Shown: in pieces, positions 45,153 through 54,270 of the stretch
Layout: every line of letters starts with the position of its first letter
Numbering within the stretch: position 1 is the first letter of the stretch
Assembly: GCF_000981805.1 (NCBI RefSeq)
Contig: NZ_CP011132.1
Location: 3,782,001 to 3,846,000 of the forward strand
Source: Citrobacter amalonaticus Y19
GTDB lineage: Bacteria > Pseudomonadota > Gammaproteobacteria > Enterobacterales > Enterobacteriaceae
Reading direction: 5' to 3'
Length of the DNA: 64,000 nt
Notes under the pieces: model-generated
What the model was told of the DNA's origin: nothing
The model's database searches: none
The model's input: only the letters and a program-made list of their open reading frames with translations
Translations under genes and position numbers: made by a program

Positions 45153-46124
45153 ATGAATTTAGAAAAAATCAATGAGTTAACCGCGCAAGATATGGCGGGT
45201 GTCAATGCGACAATCCTTGAACAGCTTAATTCCGACGTCCAACTGATCAATCAGTTAGGCTATTACATTGTGAGTGGTGGCGGTAAACGCATTCGCCCGA
45301 TGATTGCCGTACTCGCGGCGCGCGCCGTTGGCTATCAGGGAAATGCCCATGTCACGATCGCGGCATTGATCGAATTTATCCACACGGCCACCCTGCTTCA
45401 TGACGATGTGGTGGATGAATCCGATATGCGTCGGGGTAAAGCCACGGCGAACGCCGCGTTTGGCAATGCCGCCAGCGTGCTGGTTGGCGATTTTATCTAT
45501 ACCCGATCTTTCCAGATGATGACCAGCCTCGGCTCGCTGAAGGTGCTGGAAGTGATGTCTGAAGCGGTGAACGTCATTGCTGAAGGTGAAGTCCTGCAGT
45601 TAATGAACGTTAACGACCCGGACATTACCGAAGAAAGCTACATGCGCGTGATCTACAGTAAAACGGCGCGACTGTTTGAAGCGGCGGCGCAGTGTTCCGG
45701 TCTCCTCGCGGGCTGTAGTGAAGCCGAGGAAAAAGCGTTGCAGGACTACGGTCGCTATCTGGGAACGGCTTTCCAGTTGATTGACGATCTGCTGGACTAC
45801 AACGCCGACGGCGAACAACTGGGGAAAAATGTCGGTGATGACCTGAACGAAGGCAAACCTACGTTACCGCTGCTGCATGCGATGCGTAACGGCACGCCAG
45901 AGCAGGCGCAAATGATTCGTCAGGCCATTGAGCAAGGAAATGGCCGACACCTTCTGGAGCCGGTACTGGAGGCGATGAACGCCTGTGGTTCGCTGGAATG
46001 GACACGCCTGCGCGCAGAAGAAGAGGCCGACAAAGCCATCGCCGCACTGCAGGTACTTCCTGATTCCCAATGGCGCGAGGCGTTGATCGGCCTGGCGCAT
46101 ATTGCCGTACAGCGTGACCGCTAA
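45153..46124 (+). CDS. ispB: octaprenyl diphosphate synthase IspB
   Basis: A 323-residue trans-prenyltransferase that makes the C40 side chain of ubiquinone and menaquinone from FPP and IPP. The two aspartate-rich motifs are present: LLHDDVVDESDMRRG (first) and LIDDLLDYNAD (second), together with GGGKRIRPMIAVL. The chosen ATG gives the E. coli length; the 15 open codons upstream are not conserved to my knowledge. It is divergent from rplU. Confidence 0.96.
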   Translation: MNLEKINELTAQDMAGVNATILEQLNSDVQLINQLGYYIVSGGGKRIRPMIAVLAARAVGYQGNAHVTIAALIEFIHTATLLHDDVVDESDMRRGKATANAAFGNAASVLVGDFIYTRSFQMMTSLGSLKVLEVMSEAVNVIAEGEVLQLMNVNDPDITEESYMRVIYSKTARLFEAAAQCSGLLAGCSEAEEKALQDYGRYLGTAFQLIDDLLDYNADGEQLGKNVGDDLNEGKPTLPLLHAMRNGTPEQAQMIRQAIEQGNGRHLLEPVLEAMNACGSLEWTRLRAEEEADKAIAALQVLPDSQWREALIGLAHIAVQRDR

Positions 46125-46351
46125 TGACGACATCATCATCCCGCCGTATCGCGCGGGGTGATTCACAAAAGCTCCAATAAAATCCGCGCAACCTCTCTTT
46201 TTCTTTGCAATCCACGCAACAAATCTTAATAAATTCTGAATATATAAACTCTTTACATGAACATATTAGAACATCAATTCTCTGAGCGTATAGTGTCTAC
46301 TGCAAGTTGATTGTGCAAATCAACGATGAATGACCATGAGCGAGGGGATAA

Positions 46352-46639
46352 ATGGAGAGCAAATTCATTGACTGGCATCCGGCAGATATCATTGCCGGAT
46401 TACGTAAAAAAGGGACATCGATGGCTGCCGAATCACGCAAGCATGGATTAAGTTCCTCCACACTGGCAAACGCCTTAACCCGACCGTGGCCGAAAGGCGA
46501 GCTGATCATAGCGAAAGCGCTCGGAACGGAACCCTGGATTATCTGGCCGTCACGCTACCATGATGCTAAAACACATGAATTCATCGACAGAACGCGTCTG
46601 ATGCGATCGGCGCGCCGGGAAAAGCAGGATGTAAAGTAA
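46352..46639 (+). CDS. sfsB: Ner-like DNA-binding regulator SfsB (Nlp)
   Basis: A 95-residue helix-turn-helix protein of the phage Mu Ner family. The HTH lies in GTSMAAESRKHGLSSSTLAN and the WPKGELIIAKALGTEPWIIWPSRY segment is diagnostic. In E. coli, SfsB affects maltose-gene expression without cAMP-CRP. It is three residues longer than E. coli, with a divergent C-terminus. AGGGGATAA precedes the ATG. It is convergent with murA. Confidence 0.92.
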   Translation: MESKFIDWHPADIIAGLRKKGTSMAAESRKHGLSSSTLANALTRPWPKGELIIAKALGTEPWIIWPSRYHDAKTHEFIDRTRLMRSARREKQDVK

Positions 46640-46649
46640 CTCGCGAAGC

Positions 46650-46680
46650 AGCAGCCCCGACACAGCGTATCGGGGCTGCT
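46650..46680. terminator. hairpin between sfsB and murA
   Basis: A perfect 11-bp stem (AGCAGCCCCGA / TCGGGGCTGCT) with a 9-base loop lies in the 52-base convergent gap. There is no T run on either side, so termination is plausible but not certain. Confidence 0.45.
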
Positions 46681-46691
46681 CAATGACGTAA

Positions 46692-47951
46692 TTATTCGGC
46701 TTTCACGCGCTCGATGTTAGCGCCCAGCGCACGCAATTTATCTTCGATGCGCTCATAACCGCGATCGATATGATAAATACGATCAACGACCGTCGTCCCT
46801 TCCGCAATACATCCCGCCAGCACCAGACTGGCAGAAGCACGCAGATCCGTCGCCATCACCTGCGCACCGGAGAGCTTATCGACGCCGTGACAAATCACGG
46901 TATTGCTTTCGATTTCCGCGTGGGCACCCATACGACTCAGCTCAGGCACGTGCATAAAGCGGTTTTCAAACACCGTTTCCGTGATGAATCCCGTCCCTTC
47001 CGCCACCAGGTTCAGCAGCGTGAACTGAGCCTGCATGTCTGTCGGGAACGCCGGATGCGGGGCGGTGCGCACATTGACCGCTTTCGGACGTTTGCCGTGC
47101 ATATCGAGGCTAATCCAGTCTTTACCCACTTCGATATCCGCACCGGCATCGCGCAGTTTCGCCAGCACCGCGTCCAGCGTATCCGGCTGCGCGTTACGGC
47201 AGATGATTTTGCCGCGAGAAACCGCCGCCGCCACCAGGAATGTCCCGGTTTCGATGCGGTCTGGCAATACGCGATAGACGCCGCCACCCAGACGTTCTAC
47301 GCCTTCGATGGTGATACGGTCGGTCCCCTGGCCGGTAATTTTTGCCCCCAGCGCAATCAGGAAGTTGGCGGTGTCGACAATTTCCGGTTCACGAGCCGCG
47401 TTTTCAATGATGGTGGTGCCTTCCGCCAGCGTCGCGGCACACATAATGGTCACCGTTGCGCCAACACTGACTTTATCCATGACGATATGCGCGCCCTTCA
47501 GACGACCATCAACGGAAGCTTTCACATAGCCTTCTTCCAGCGTGATCGTCGCGCCCAGTTGCTCCAGACCGGTGATATGCAGATCAACCGGACGTGCGCC
47601 AATAGTACAACCGCCTGGCAGAGAAACCTGACCCTGACCAAAACGGGCAACCAACGGCCCCAGCGCCCAAATCGATGCGCGCATGGTTTTCACCAGCTCA
47701 TACGGTGCGCAGAAGACATTAACGTCACGGGCATCTATGTGCACGGAACCATTGCGTTCCACTTTCGCACCGAGCTGGCTCAGCAGCTTCATCGAGGTAT
47801 CAACGTCCTTCAGTTTCGGGACGTTCTGGATCTCTACCGGCTCTTCCGCCAGCAACGCCGCAAAAAGGATCGGCAGAGCGGCGTTTTTCGCGCCAGAAAT
47901 TGTGACTTCGCCCTGGAGCCGGGTAGGCCCCTGTACACGAAATTTATCCAT
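46692..47951 (-). CDS. murA: UDP-N-acetylglucosamine 1-carboxyvinyltransferase MurA
   Basis: A 419-residue enzyme for the first committed step of peptidoglycan synthesis, transferring enolpyruvate from PEP to UDP-GlcNAc. The catalytic, fosfomycin-reactive Cys115 is present in LPGGCTIGARP, so the enzyme should be fosfomycin-sensitive. N-terminal ISGAKNAALPILFAALLAEE is conserved. It lies downstream of ibaG, 52 bases away, on the same strand. Confidence 0.98.
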   Translation of the reverse strand: MDKFRVQGPTRLQGEVTISGAKNAALPILFAALLAEEPVEIQNVPKLKDVDTSMKLLSQLGAKVERNGSVHIDARDVNVFCAPYELVKTMRASIWALGPLVARFGQGQVSLPGGCTIGARPVDLHITGLEQLGATITLEEGYVKASVDGRLKGAHIVMDKVSVGATVTIMCAATLAEGTTIIENAAREPEIVDTANFLIALGAKITGQGTDRITIEGVERLGGGVYRVLPDRIETGTFLVAAAVSRGKIICRNAQPDTLDAVLAKLRDAGADIEVGKDWISLDMHGKRPKAVNVRTAPHPAFPTDMQAQFTLLNLVAEGTGFITETVFENRFMHVPELSRMGAHAEIESNTVICHGVDKLSGAQVMATDLRASASLVLAGCIAEGTTVVDRIYHIDRGYERIEDKLRALGANIERVKAE

Positions 47952-48003
47952 GATGTTGTTCTCAGTTAAAATTCATCGTCGTTACCGGTGATTCACCCGT
48001 AAC

Positions 48004-48258
48004 TCAAAAACCGTTTAGTTTACGATCGCGCGCCCACTCTGCGGGGGTATACGCTTTGATCGACAGGGCATGAATGCGGTTGTCCGCAATGTACTCCATC
48101 AGCGGCGCATAAATCGACTGCTGCTTCTTCACCCGGCTCATGCCGTCAAACATCTCACCCACGGCAATAACCTGAAAGTGGCTGCCATCGCCAGAGACGT
48201 GGACTTCCTGGAGGGAGAGTGCGTTCATCAGCACGCTCTGAATTTCATTATTTTCCAT
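48004..48258 (-). CDS. ibaG: BolA-family protein IbaG (YrbA)
   Basis: An 84-residue BolA-like protein with the conserved FDGMSRVKKQQ and HALSIKAYTPAEW segments. BolA proteins work with monothiol glutaredoxins in Fe-S handling, and E. coli IbaG is acid-induced. The start MENNEIQSVL is the family start. It lies between the mla operon terminator and murA. Confidence 0.94.
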   Translation of the reverse strand: MENNEIQSVLMNALSLQEVHVSGDGSHFQVIAVGEMFDGMSRVKKQQSIYAPLMEYIADNRIHALSIKAYTPAEWARDRKLNGF

Positions 48259-48328
48259 GGGCTCTTCATTCGTCAGATTGTGAAAACAGCCCAACATCTT
48301 AGAGCAAAGTTGCGCTGTCATAAATAAG

Positions 48329-48358
48329 CAAAAAACCTCGCGGGTAAATCCGGCGAGG
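48329..48358 (-). terminator. terminator of the mlaFEDCB operon
   Basis: On the minus strand CCTCGC / GCGAGG with a long loop is followed by six T, 24 bases after the mlaB stop. Confidence 0.7.
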
Positions 48359-48381
48359 CTGTAGATAATAACGTACTGATA

Positions 48382-48678
48382 TTACTGACGCGGAAGCACG
48401 TCGGCAGGTAAGTTATAGAGTTCCGCCAGGGTGAAGACTTTGTCGTTCACCCCCGTCAGAGACACGTTGTTGCCCTGCGTTTTCGCCAGACTGATAAGAT
48501 GGACCAGCAGCGCCAGTCCCCCGGTATCCACGCGGGAAACCTGGCTGAGATCGATGCAGGTCACGCCGGTCATTGCCTCAACGCGCGCGTCCCACAAGGG
48601 ATTCAGCACGTCCTGGTCCAGCTCACCCACGAGCGCCAGTTTGTCTCCGTCACGCATCCAACTGAGTGACTGAGTCAT
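48382..48678 (-). CDS. mlaB: STAS-domain protein MlaB
   Basis: A 98-residue cytoplasmic STAS-domain subunit of the MlaFEDB lipid transporter that binds and stabilises the ATPase MlaF. The helix motif VSRVDTGGLALLVHLI is present. Its start overlaps the mlaC stop by one base (TAATG). It is the last gene of the mla operon, with a terminator after it. Confidence 0.95.
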   Translation of the reverse strand: MTQSLSWMRDGDKLALVGELDQDVLNPLWDARVEAMTGVTCIDLSQVSRVDTGGLALLVHLISLAKTQGNNVSLTGVNDKVFTLAELYNLPADVLPRQ

Positions 48679-49313
48679 TACTTCTTCTCTTCCAGCGTGA
48701 TTTTATGCTGAGCGATAGATTTCAGCTGCGCCGTCAATCCATCGATTCCTTTAGTCCGCAGCAGATCGCTCCACTCGTTCTGTTTGGTGGTGATCATGCT
48801 GACGCCTTCGGCGATCATGTCATAGGCCTGCCAGTGACCCGTCTGGGTATTTTTACGCCACTGGAAGTCCAGACGTACCGGAGGACGACCATGCGGATCA
48901 AGAATCGTCACGCGGATCGGAACGATGGTCGCATCACCCAACGGTTGTTCCGGGGCAATCTCATACGTCTGACCGTGATACATCGCCAGCGCCTGGCCGT
49001 AAGCCTGTTTCAGGTATTCACGAAACGCGGCGAAGTAGGCGTCACGCTGGGCTGGAGTGGCCTCTTTATAGTAACGACCCAGCACCAACGCGCCGGCGTA
49101 TTTCACCTGCACATACGGCAGCAGTTCCTGGTCAACCACATCGCGCAGATAGTCCGGATTAGAACGGATTTTCGGCTGTTCGTTTTTCAGGCGGTCGAAG
49201 GTTTTCTGCGCCGCTTCATCCATCAACTTGTAAGGGTTGGTCTGATCGGCTGCAATGGCGGTACTCAGCGGTGCAATCACCAGCAGAGCCACCATCATTA
49301 AACGCTTAAACAT
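48678..49313 (-). CDS. mlaC: periplasmic phospholipid-binding protein MlaC
   Basis: A 211-residue periplasmic shuttle that carries phospholipids between the outer-membrane MlaA-porin complex and MlaFEDB. The signal peptide is MFKRLMMVALLVIAPLSTAIA. The mature part has the NTF2-like MlaC fold (YKLMDEAAQKTFDRLKNEQP, WQAYDMIAEGVSMITTKQNE). It is coupled to mlaB by a one-base overlap and follows mlaD by 18 bases. Confidence 0.96.
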   Translation of the reverse strand: MFKRLMMVALLVIAPLSTAIAADQTNPYKLMDEAAQKTFDRLKNEQPKIRSNPDYLRDVVDQELLPYVQVKYAGALVLGRYYKEATPAQRDAYFAAFREYLKQAYGQALAMYHGQTYEIAPEQPLGDATIVPIRVTILDPHGRPPVRLDFQWRKNTQTGHWQAYDMIAEGVSMITTKQNEWSDLLRTKGIDGLTAQLKSIAQHKITLEEKK

Positions 49314-49331
49314 AATTCGATTCTCCTGAGA

Positions 49332-49889
49332 TTAATTCGTTGTGCCCGCAGGCCCAGTGGCTTCATTATGACCTTCGGCCGGCGCCGACGCATCGCCAGA
49401 ATTCTTATTGTCATCGCCTTTACTGTTGCTGTTGTAAAGGAACTGACCAATCATATCTTCCAGCACCATCGCGGATTTGGTGTCCTGGATCGTGCCGCCA
49501 TCCTTGAGGATAGACGTTCCCAGCTCAGGATCTTCAAAACCGACGTTCAGCGCCAGATACTGTTCCCCCAGCAGACCGGACGTCCGGATGCTCAGTGAAC
49601 TGGTATCAGGAATGTTGTTATAGCGCTCTTCGATGTCCAGCGTCACACGCGGTAAATAGGTCTTCGGGTCTAAGGAGATATCCGCCACGCGACCAACCAC
49701 CACGCCACCGATGCGCACCGGCGAACGCACTTTCAGGCCGCCGATATTATCGAATGTCGCATAAATCGTGTAGGTCGGTTCCGTGCGCATAGAGGTCACG
49801 TTGGCCGCCTTCAGGCAGACAAACAGCGCGGCCAGCAATGCAGCTAACAAGAAGATCCCCACCCAAATTTCATTTTTTTTCGTTTGCAT
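49332..49889 (-). CDS. mlaD: MCE-domain lipid transport protein MlaD
   Basis: A 185-residue inner-membrane-anchored protein with one N-terminal helix (IWVGIFLLAALLAALFVCL) and a periplasmic MCE domain (YATFDNIGGLKVRSPVRIGG, LSIRTSGLLGEQYLALNVG). It forms the hexameric ring through which MlaC exchanges lipid. The tail is low-complexity and varies from E. coli. The start MQTKKNE lies after a short upstream extension that was not used. Confidence 0.95.
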   Translation of the reverse strand: MQTKKNEIWVGIFLLAALLAALFVCLKAANVTSMRTEPTYTIYATFDNIGGLKVRSPVRIGGVVVGRVADISLDPKTYLPRVTLDIEERYNNIPDTSSLSIRTSGLLGEQYLALNVGFEDPELGTSILKDGGTIQDTKSAMVLEDMIGQFLYNSNSKGDDNKNSGDASAPAEGHNEATGPAGTTN

Positions 49890-49893
49890 GAAC

Positions 49894-50676
49894 TCAATTC
49901 CCAAACATCAATGCGGTCAGTACAAAGTCCAGACCCAGAACGGCCAGCGACGAGTGCACAACGGTGCGTGTGGTTGCCCGGCTAATTCCCGCCGAGGTCG
50001 GAATCGCATCATACCCATTGAACAATGCAATCCAGGTTACCGTAATGGCGAACACCACGCTTTTGATCAAACAGTTGACCAGATCCAGACGCCAGTCGAC
50101 GGCATTCTGCATCGCGGCCCAGAAGAAACCGGCGTCAATCCCCTTCCAGCTTACGCCGACCAGAGAACCGCCCCAGATCCCTACGGCCACAAACAAAATC
50201 GTCAGCAGCGGCAGCGAGATCACCCCCGCCCAGAAACGTGGGGAGATCACCCGACGCAGTGGGTCGACGGCCATCATTTCCATACTGGAAAGCTGCTCCG
50301 TCGCACGCATCAGGCCAATTTCAGCGGTCAGTGCGGAACCCGCGCGACCCGCAAACAGCAGCGCGGCGACGACCGGACCGAGTTCACGCAGCAGCGACAG
50401 CGCCACTAACATCCCCAGACTGGTTTCCGCACTATAGGTGGTGAGTACCAGATAGCCCTGCAACCCCAGCACCATGCCGATAAACACGCCAGAAACAATA
50501 ATGATCAGCATCGACAAGACGCCCACATTATAAAGCTGGCGCACCAGCAGCGGCGCGTGTTTACGAAATTCCGGTTTGCCGACCAGCGCATTGAACAACA
50601 TTAACCCGGCGCGCCCGAACGTTCTGAGGGTTTTAATCCCCTTGTGTCCCAGCGTCGCCAGTGCATTTAACAGCAT
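49894..50676 (-). CDS. mlaE: lipid ABC permease MlaE
   Basis: A 260-residue inner-membrane permease of the MlaFEDB complex, starting MLLNALATLGHKG and carrying five or six helices with the conserved LLRELGPVVAALLFAGRAGSA region. Sequence follows E. coli MlaE to the C-terminal ALMFGN. The frame is open for 63 codons upstream through mlaF, but that part has no family match. It is seven bases after mlaF and four before mlaD. Confidence 0.95.
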   Translation of the reverse strand: MLLNALATLGHKGIKTLRTFGRAGLMLFNALVGKPEFRKHAPLLVRQLYNVGVLSMLIIIVSGVFIGMVLGLQGYLVLTTYSAETSLGMLVALSLLRELGPVVAALLFAGRAGSALTAEIGLMRATEQLSSMEMMAVDPLRRVISPRFWAGVISLPLLTILFVAVGIWGGSLVGVSWKGIDAGFFWAAMQNAVDWRLDLVNCLIKSVVFAITVTWIALFNGYDAIPTSAGISRATTRTVVHSSLAVLGLDFVLTALMFGN

Positions 50677-50683
50677 GAGTGGC

Positions 50684-51496
50684 TTAACTCCCTGTTCCGA
50701 GTAAATCAGAGTGATAATCGCCCGCAGGATAGCGGAACGGGACGGGTCCGTCTGCAATGCCATCCAGGAACTGACGCACGCGCGGGTCGTCATTCTCTTG
50801 CAGCGCCTGTGCGCTGCCGTGGGCCACAATCTTTTTGTCCGCCATAATCCAGGCGAAATCCGCAATGCTCAGGACCTCCGGCACATCGTGAGAGACCACG
50901 ACGCAGGTCACGCCCAGCGCATTGTTTAATTCTGAAATCAGTTTGACCAGCACGCCCATGGTGATCGGATCCTGCCCGACAAACGGCTCATCAAACATGA
51001 TGAGATCCGGCTCCAGCGCAATAGCACGCGCTAACGCCGCCCGGCGAGCCATCCCTCCGGACAGTTCTGAGGGCATCAGTTTTGCTGCCCCGCGCAGACC
51101 AACGGCTTCCAGTTTCATCATCACCGTGCTTTTCAATAACGACGGGGGAAGCGTGGTATGTTCGCGTAACGGATACGCCACGTTATCAAATACGTTCATG
51201 TCAGTGAACAGCGCCCCCGACTGAAACAGCATACTCATCCGTTTACGTACCGTGTAGAGGCGCGAGCGGGACATCGCGGGGATGTTCTCGCCATCAAACA
51301 GGATCTCGCCCTTGTCGGGCTGAATTTGTCCGCCAATCAGGCGCAGCAGCGTCGTTTTACCGATCCCCGATGGCCCCATGATCGCGGTGATCTTGCCACG
51401 CGGTACGGTCAGAGAGATGTTATCGAAAATGCAGCGATCGCCGCGCGTAAAGCTGACATCGCGCATGTCGACTAAATTCGCCACAGACTGACCCAT
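50684..51496 (-). CDS. mlaF: lipid ABC ATPase MlaF
   Basis: A 270-residue ATPase subunit with Walker A GPSGIGKTT, signature ELSGGMARR, Walker B DLIMFDEP and switch His in VVVSHDVPEV. The C-terminal extension (DGIADGPVPFRYPAGDYHSD) mediates MlaF dimer contact in E. coli. The start MGQSVANLVDM corresponds to the E. coli start. It is the first gene of mlaFEDCB and is divergent from yrbG (208 bases). Confidence 0.96.
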   Translation of the reverse strand: MGQSVANLVDMRDVSFTRGDRCIFDNISLTVPRGKITAIMGPSGIGKTTLLRLIGGQIQPDKGEILFDGENIPAMSRSRLYTVRKRMSMLFQSGALFTDMNVFDNVAYPLREHTTLPPSLLKSTVMMKLEAVGLRGAAKLMPSELSGGMARRAALARAIALEPDLIMFDEPFVGQDPITMGVLVKLISELNNALGVTCVVVSHDVPEVLSIADFAWIMADKKIVAHGSAQALQENDDPRVRQFLDGIADGPVPFRYPAGDYHSDLLGTGS

Positions 51497-51704
51497 TGAT
51501 TCATCCTTCGTGTTGCTTGTTGATCTCAGCATGGCGTGGAATTTAGCCATGAACCCAACATATTTACAGAATATTACCCGCGCTGGTTAGCGAAAGCTGG
51601 CATTTGTTTTACTTTTTAGCTGCATAAAGTCAAAATTAAGACTTCGTAACGGTTTCCAGACAATCCCGGTGGACCGGCGAGTATACCTGAAGAAAGGACT
51701 TTAG

Positions 51705-52682
51705 ATGCTTTTAGCCACGGCGCTGTTAATTATTGGTTTATTATTGGTCGTCTACGGCGCCGACCGCCTGGTATTTGCCGCGTCAATCCTCTGTCGAACC
51801 TTCGGGATCCCGCCGCTGATTATTGGTATGACGGTAGTCAGTATAGGCACATCTCTGCCTGAAATGATTGTTTCTGTCGCCGCCTCCCTGCACGGGCAGT
51901 TAGATTTAGCCGTCGGCACCGCGCTCGGATCCAACATGACCAACATATTGTTGATCCTCGGACTGGCCGCGCTGATCCACCCTTTTACCGTGCATTCCGA
52001 TATTCTGCGTCGCGAATTACCGCTAATGTTACTGGTTAGCGTCGTGGCCGGATCCGTACTGTATGACGGACAACTCAGCCGTAGCGATGGTATCTTTCTT
52101 CTACTGTTAGCCGTGTTATGGCTGTTGTTCATTGTTAAAATCGCTCGTCTCGCTGAGCGTCAGGGCAATGACAGCCTCACCCAGGAGCAGGTTGCTGAAT
52201 TGCCGCGCGAAGGCGGACTGCCGGTGGCGTTTTTATGGCTGGGCATTGCGCTGATTATCATGCCAATGGCCACCCGAATGGTGGTGGATAACGCCACCGT
52301 GATTGCCAATTACTTCGCGATGAGCGAACTGACGATTGGCCTGACGGTAATCGCGATCGGCACCAGCCTGCCTGAACTGGCAACCGCCATCGCTGGCGTG
52401 CGCAAAGGTGAGAACGATATCGCGGTGGGCAATATCATCGGCGCGAACATTTTTAACCTCACCATTGTCCTCGGTCTCCCCGCCCTGATTACGCCGGGTG
52501 ACGTGAACCCGTTGGCGTTCAGCCGTGATTACAGCGTGATGCTGCTGGTGAGCGTTATCTTTGCATTACTCTGCTGGCGGCGTCCCCGCCAGTCCGGTCG
52601 CGGCGCGGGCGTGCTGTTGACCGGCGGTTTTATCGTATGGCTGGCGATGTTGTATTGGCTGTCGCCGCTTCTCGTTGGATAA
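51705..52682 (+). CDS. yrbG: Na+/Ca2+ exchanger-family protein YrbG
   Basis: A 325-residue inner-membrane cation/proton exchanger of the CaCA superfamily with ten helices and the two inverted alpha repeats (SIGTSLPEMIVS and AIGTSLPELATA, each with a GSN/GAN partner helix). Cation specificity is unknown; E. coli YrbG is dispensable. It starts the yrbG-kdsD-kdsC-lptC-lptA-lptB run and ends 14 bases before kdsD. Confidence 0.95.
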   Translation: MLLATALLIIGLLLVVYGADRLVFAASILCRTFGIPPLIIGMTVVSIGTSLPEMIVSVAASLHGQLDLAVGTALGSNMTNILLILGLAALIHPFTVHSDILRRELPLMLLVSVVAGSVLYDGQLSRSDGIFLLLLAVLWLLFIVKIARLAERQGNDSLTQEQVAELPREGGLPVAFLWLGIALIIMPMATRMVVDNATVIANYFAMSELTIGLTVIAIGTSLPELATAIAGVRKGENDIAVGNIIGANIFNLTIVLGLPALITPGDVNPLAFSRDYSVMLLVSVIFALLCWRRPRQSGRGAGVLLTGGFIVWLAMLYWLSPLLVG

Positions 52683-52696
52683 CTGGAAACAGACAT

Positions 52697-53683
52697 ATGT
52701 CGCACTTAGCGTTACAACCGGGTTTTGACTTTCAGCAAGCTGGCAAAGAGGTTCTGGCGATTGAACGTGAAGGCCTGGCGGAGCTTGATCAGTACATCAA
52801 TCAGGATTTCACTCTCGCCTGTGAAAAAATGTTCAACTGCACCGGCAAAGTGGTGGTGATGGGCATGGGGAAATCGGGGCACATTGGCCGCAAAATGGCC
52901 GCGACCTTTGCCAGTACCGGCACCTCTTCCTTCTTCGTCCATCCGGGGGAAGCCGCCCACGGCGATCTGGGAATGGTGACATCGCAGGATGTGGTGATTG
53001 CCATCTCCAACTCCGGAGAATCCAGCGAGATAGCCGCCCTGATTCCGGTCCTTAAGCGACTGCAGGTTCAGCTTATCTGCATCACCGGTCGACCAGAAAG
53101 CAGCATGGCACGTGCTGCGGATGTCCATCTGTGTGTTAAAGTACCGCAAGAAGCCTGTCCGCTTGGTCTGGCACCAACGAGCAGCACTACCGCCACGTTA
53201 GTGATGGGCGATGCGCTGGCGGTGGCGTTATTGAAGGCGCGCGGCTTTACCGCTGAGGATTTTGCCTTGTCGCATCCGGGCGGTGCGCTGGGGCGTAAAC
53301 TGCTGCTGCGCGTTAACGATATTATGCATACGGGCGATGAAATCCCGCATGTCACCAAAGATGCCAGCCTGCGCGATGCGCTGCTGGAAATCACCCGCAA
53401 GAACCTCGGGATGACCGTGATTTGCGATGATGCGATGAAGATCAACGGTATCTTCACCGACGGTGATTTACGTCGCGTCTTTGATATGGGTGTTGACGTA
53501 CGCCAACTCGGTATTGCCGACGTGATGACGCCGGGGGGCATTCGCGTGCGTCCAGGAATTCTGGCGGTCGATGCCCTGAACTTAATGCAGTCCCGCCATA
53601 TCACCTCCGTGATGGTTGCCGATGGCGACCAGTTACTCGGTGTGTTACATATGCATGATCTCCTGCGTGCAGGCGTTGTGTAG
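52697..53683 (+). CDS. kdsD: D-arabinose 5-phosphate isomerase KdsD
   Basis: A 328-residue enzyme converting ribulose-5-phosphate to arabinose-5-phosphate, the first step towards KDO. An N-terminal SIS domain (VVVMGMGKSGHIGRKMAAT, AISNSGESSE, PTSSTTATLVMGDAL) is followed by two CBS domains. The ATG beginning MSHLALQPGFD matches E. coli; a 20-codon extension upstream overlaps yrbG. It lies 20 bases before kdsC, the KDO-8-phosphate phosphatase. Confidence 0.96.
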   Translation: MSHLALQPGFDFQQAGKEVLAIEREGLAELDQYINQDFTLACEKMFNCTGKVVVMGMGKSGHIGRKMAATFASTGTSSFFVHPGEAAHGDLGMVTSQDVVIAISNSGESSEIAALIPVLKRLQVQLICITGRPESSMARAADVHLCVKVPQEACPLGLAPTSSTTATLVMGDALAVALLKARGFTAEDFALSHPGGALGRKLLLRVNDIMHTGDEIPHVTKDASLRDALLEITRKNLGMTVICDDAMKINGIFTDGDLRRVFDMGVDVRQLGIADVMTPGGIRVRPGILAVDALNLMQSRHITSVMVADGDQLLGVLHMHDLLRAGVV

Positions 53684-53703
53684 AAATTCAAGGATAAAGA
53701 GAA

Positions 53704-54270
53704 ATGAGCAAAGCAGGTGCGTCGCTTGCGACCTGTTATGGACCCGTCAGCGCGGACGTCATCGCCAAAGCAGAGAATATCCGTCTGCTGATTCTTGATG
53801 TCGATGGCGTGCTGTCGGATGGCCTGATTTATATGGGCAACAACGGTGAAGAGCTGAAGGCTTTCAACGTCCGTGACGGTTACGGGATTCGTTGTGCGCT
53901 GACGTCTGATATCGACGTCGCCATCATTACCGGACGAAAAGCTAAACTAGTAGAAGATCGGTGTGCCACACTGGGGATCACGCATCTGTATCAGGGGCAG
54001 TCGGACAAACTGGTCGCCTTTCACAGTCTGCTGGCAAAACTGGCGATTGCGCCGGAAAACGTGGCCTACGTCGGTGACGATCTGATCGACTGGCCGGTGA
54101 TGGAAAAAATTGGCCTGAGCATTGCCGTTGCGGATGCGCATCCGTTACTGCTTCCGCGCGCGGATTACGTCACGAAAATCGCGGGCGGACGCGGCGCGGT
54201 ACGAGAAGTCTGTGATTTATTATTACTGGCGCAGGGTAAGCTTGATGAGGCCAAAGGGCAATCGATATGA
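53704..54270 (+). CDS. kdsC: 3-deoxy-D-manno-octulosonate 8-phosphate phosphatase KdsC
   Basis: A 188-residue C0-type HAD phosphatase releasing KDO from KDO-8-phosphate. The nucleophile and acid/base are Asp32 and Asp34 in LLILDVDGVLSDG. ITGRKAKLVEDR and YVGDDLIDWPVM provide the other HAD motifs. Its stop overlaps the lptC start by four bases (ATGA). Confidence 0.97.
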   Translation: MSKAGASLATCYGPVSADVIAKAENIRLLILDVDGVLSDGLIYMGNNGEELKAFNVRDGYGIRCALTSDIDVAIITGRKAKLVEDRCATLGITHLYQGQSDKLVAFHSLLAKLAIAPENVAYVGDDLIDWPVMEKIGLSIAVADAHPLLLPRADYVTKIAGGRGAVREVCDLLLLAQGKLDEAKGQSI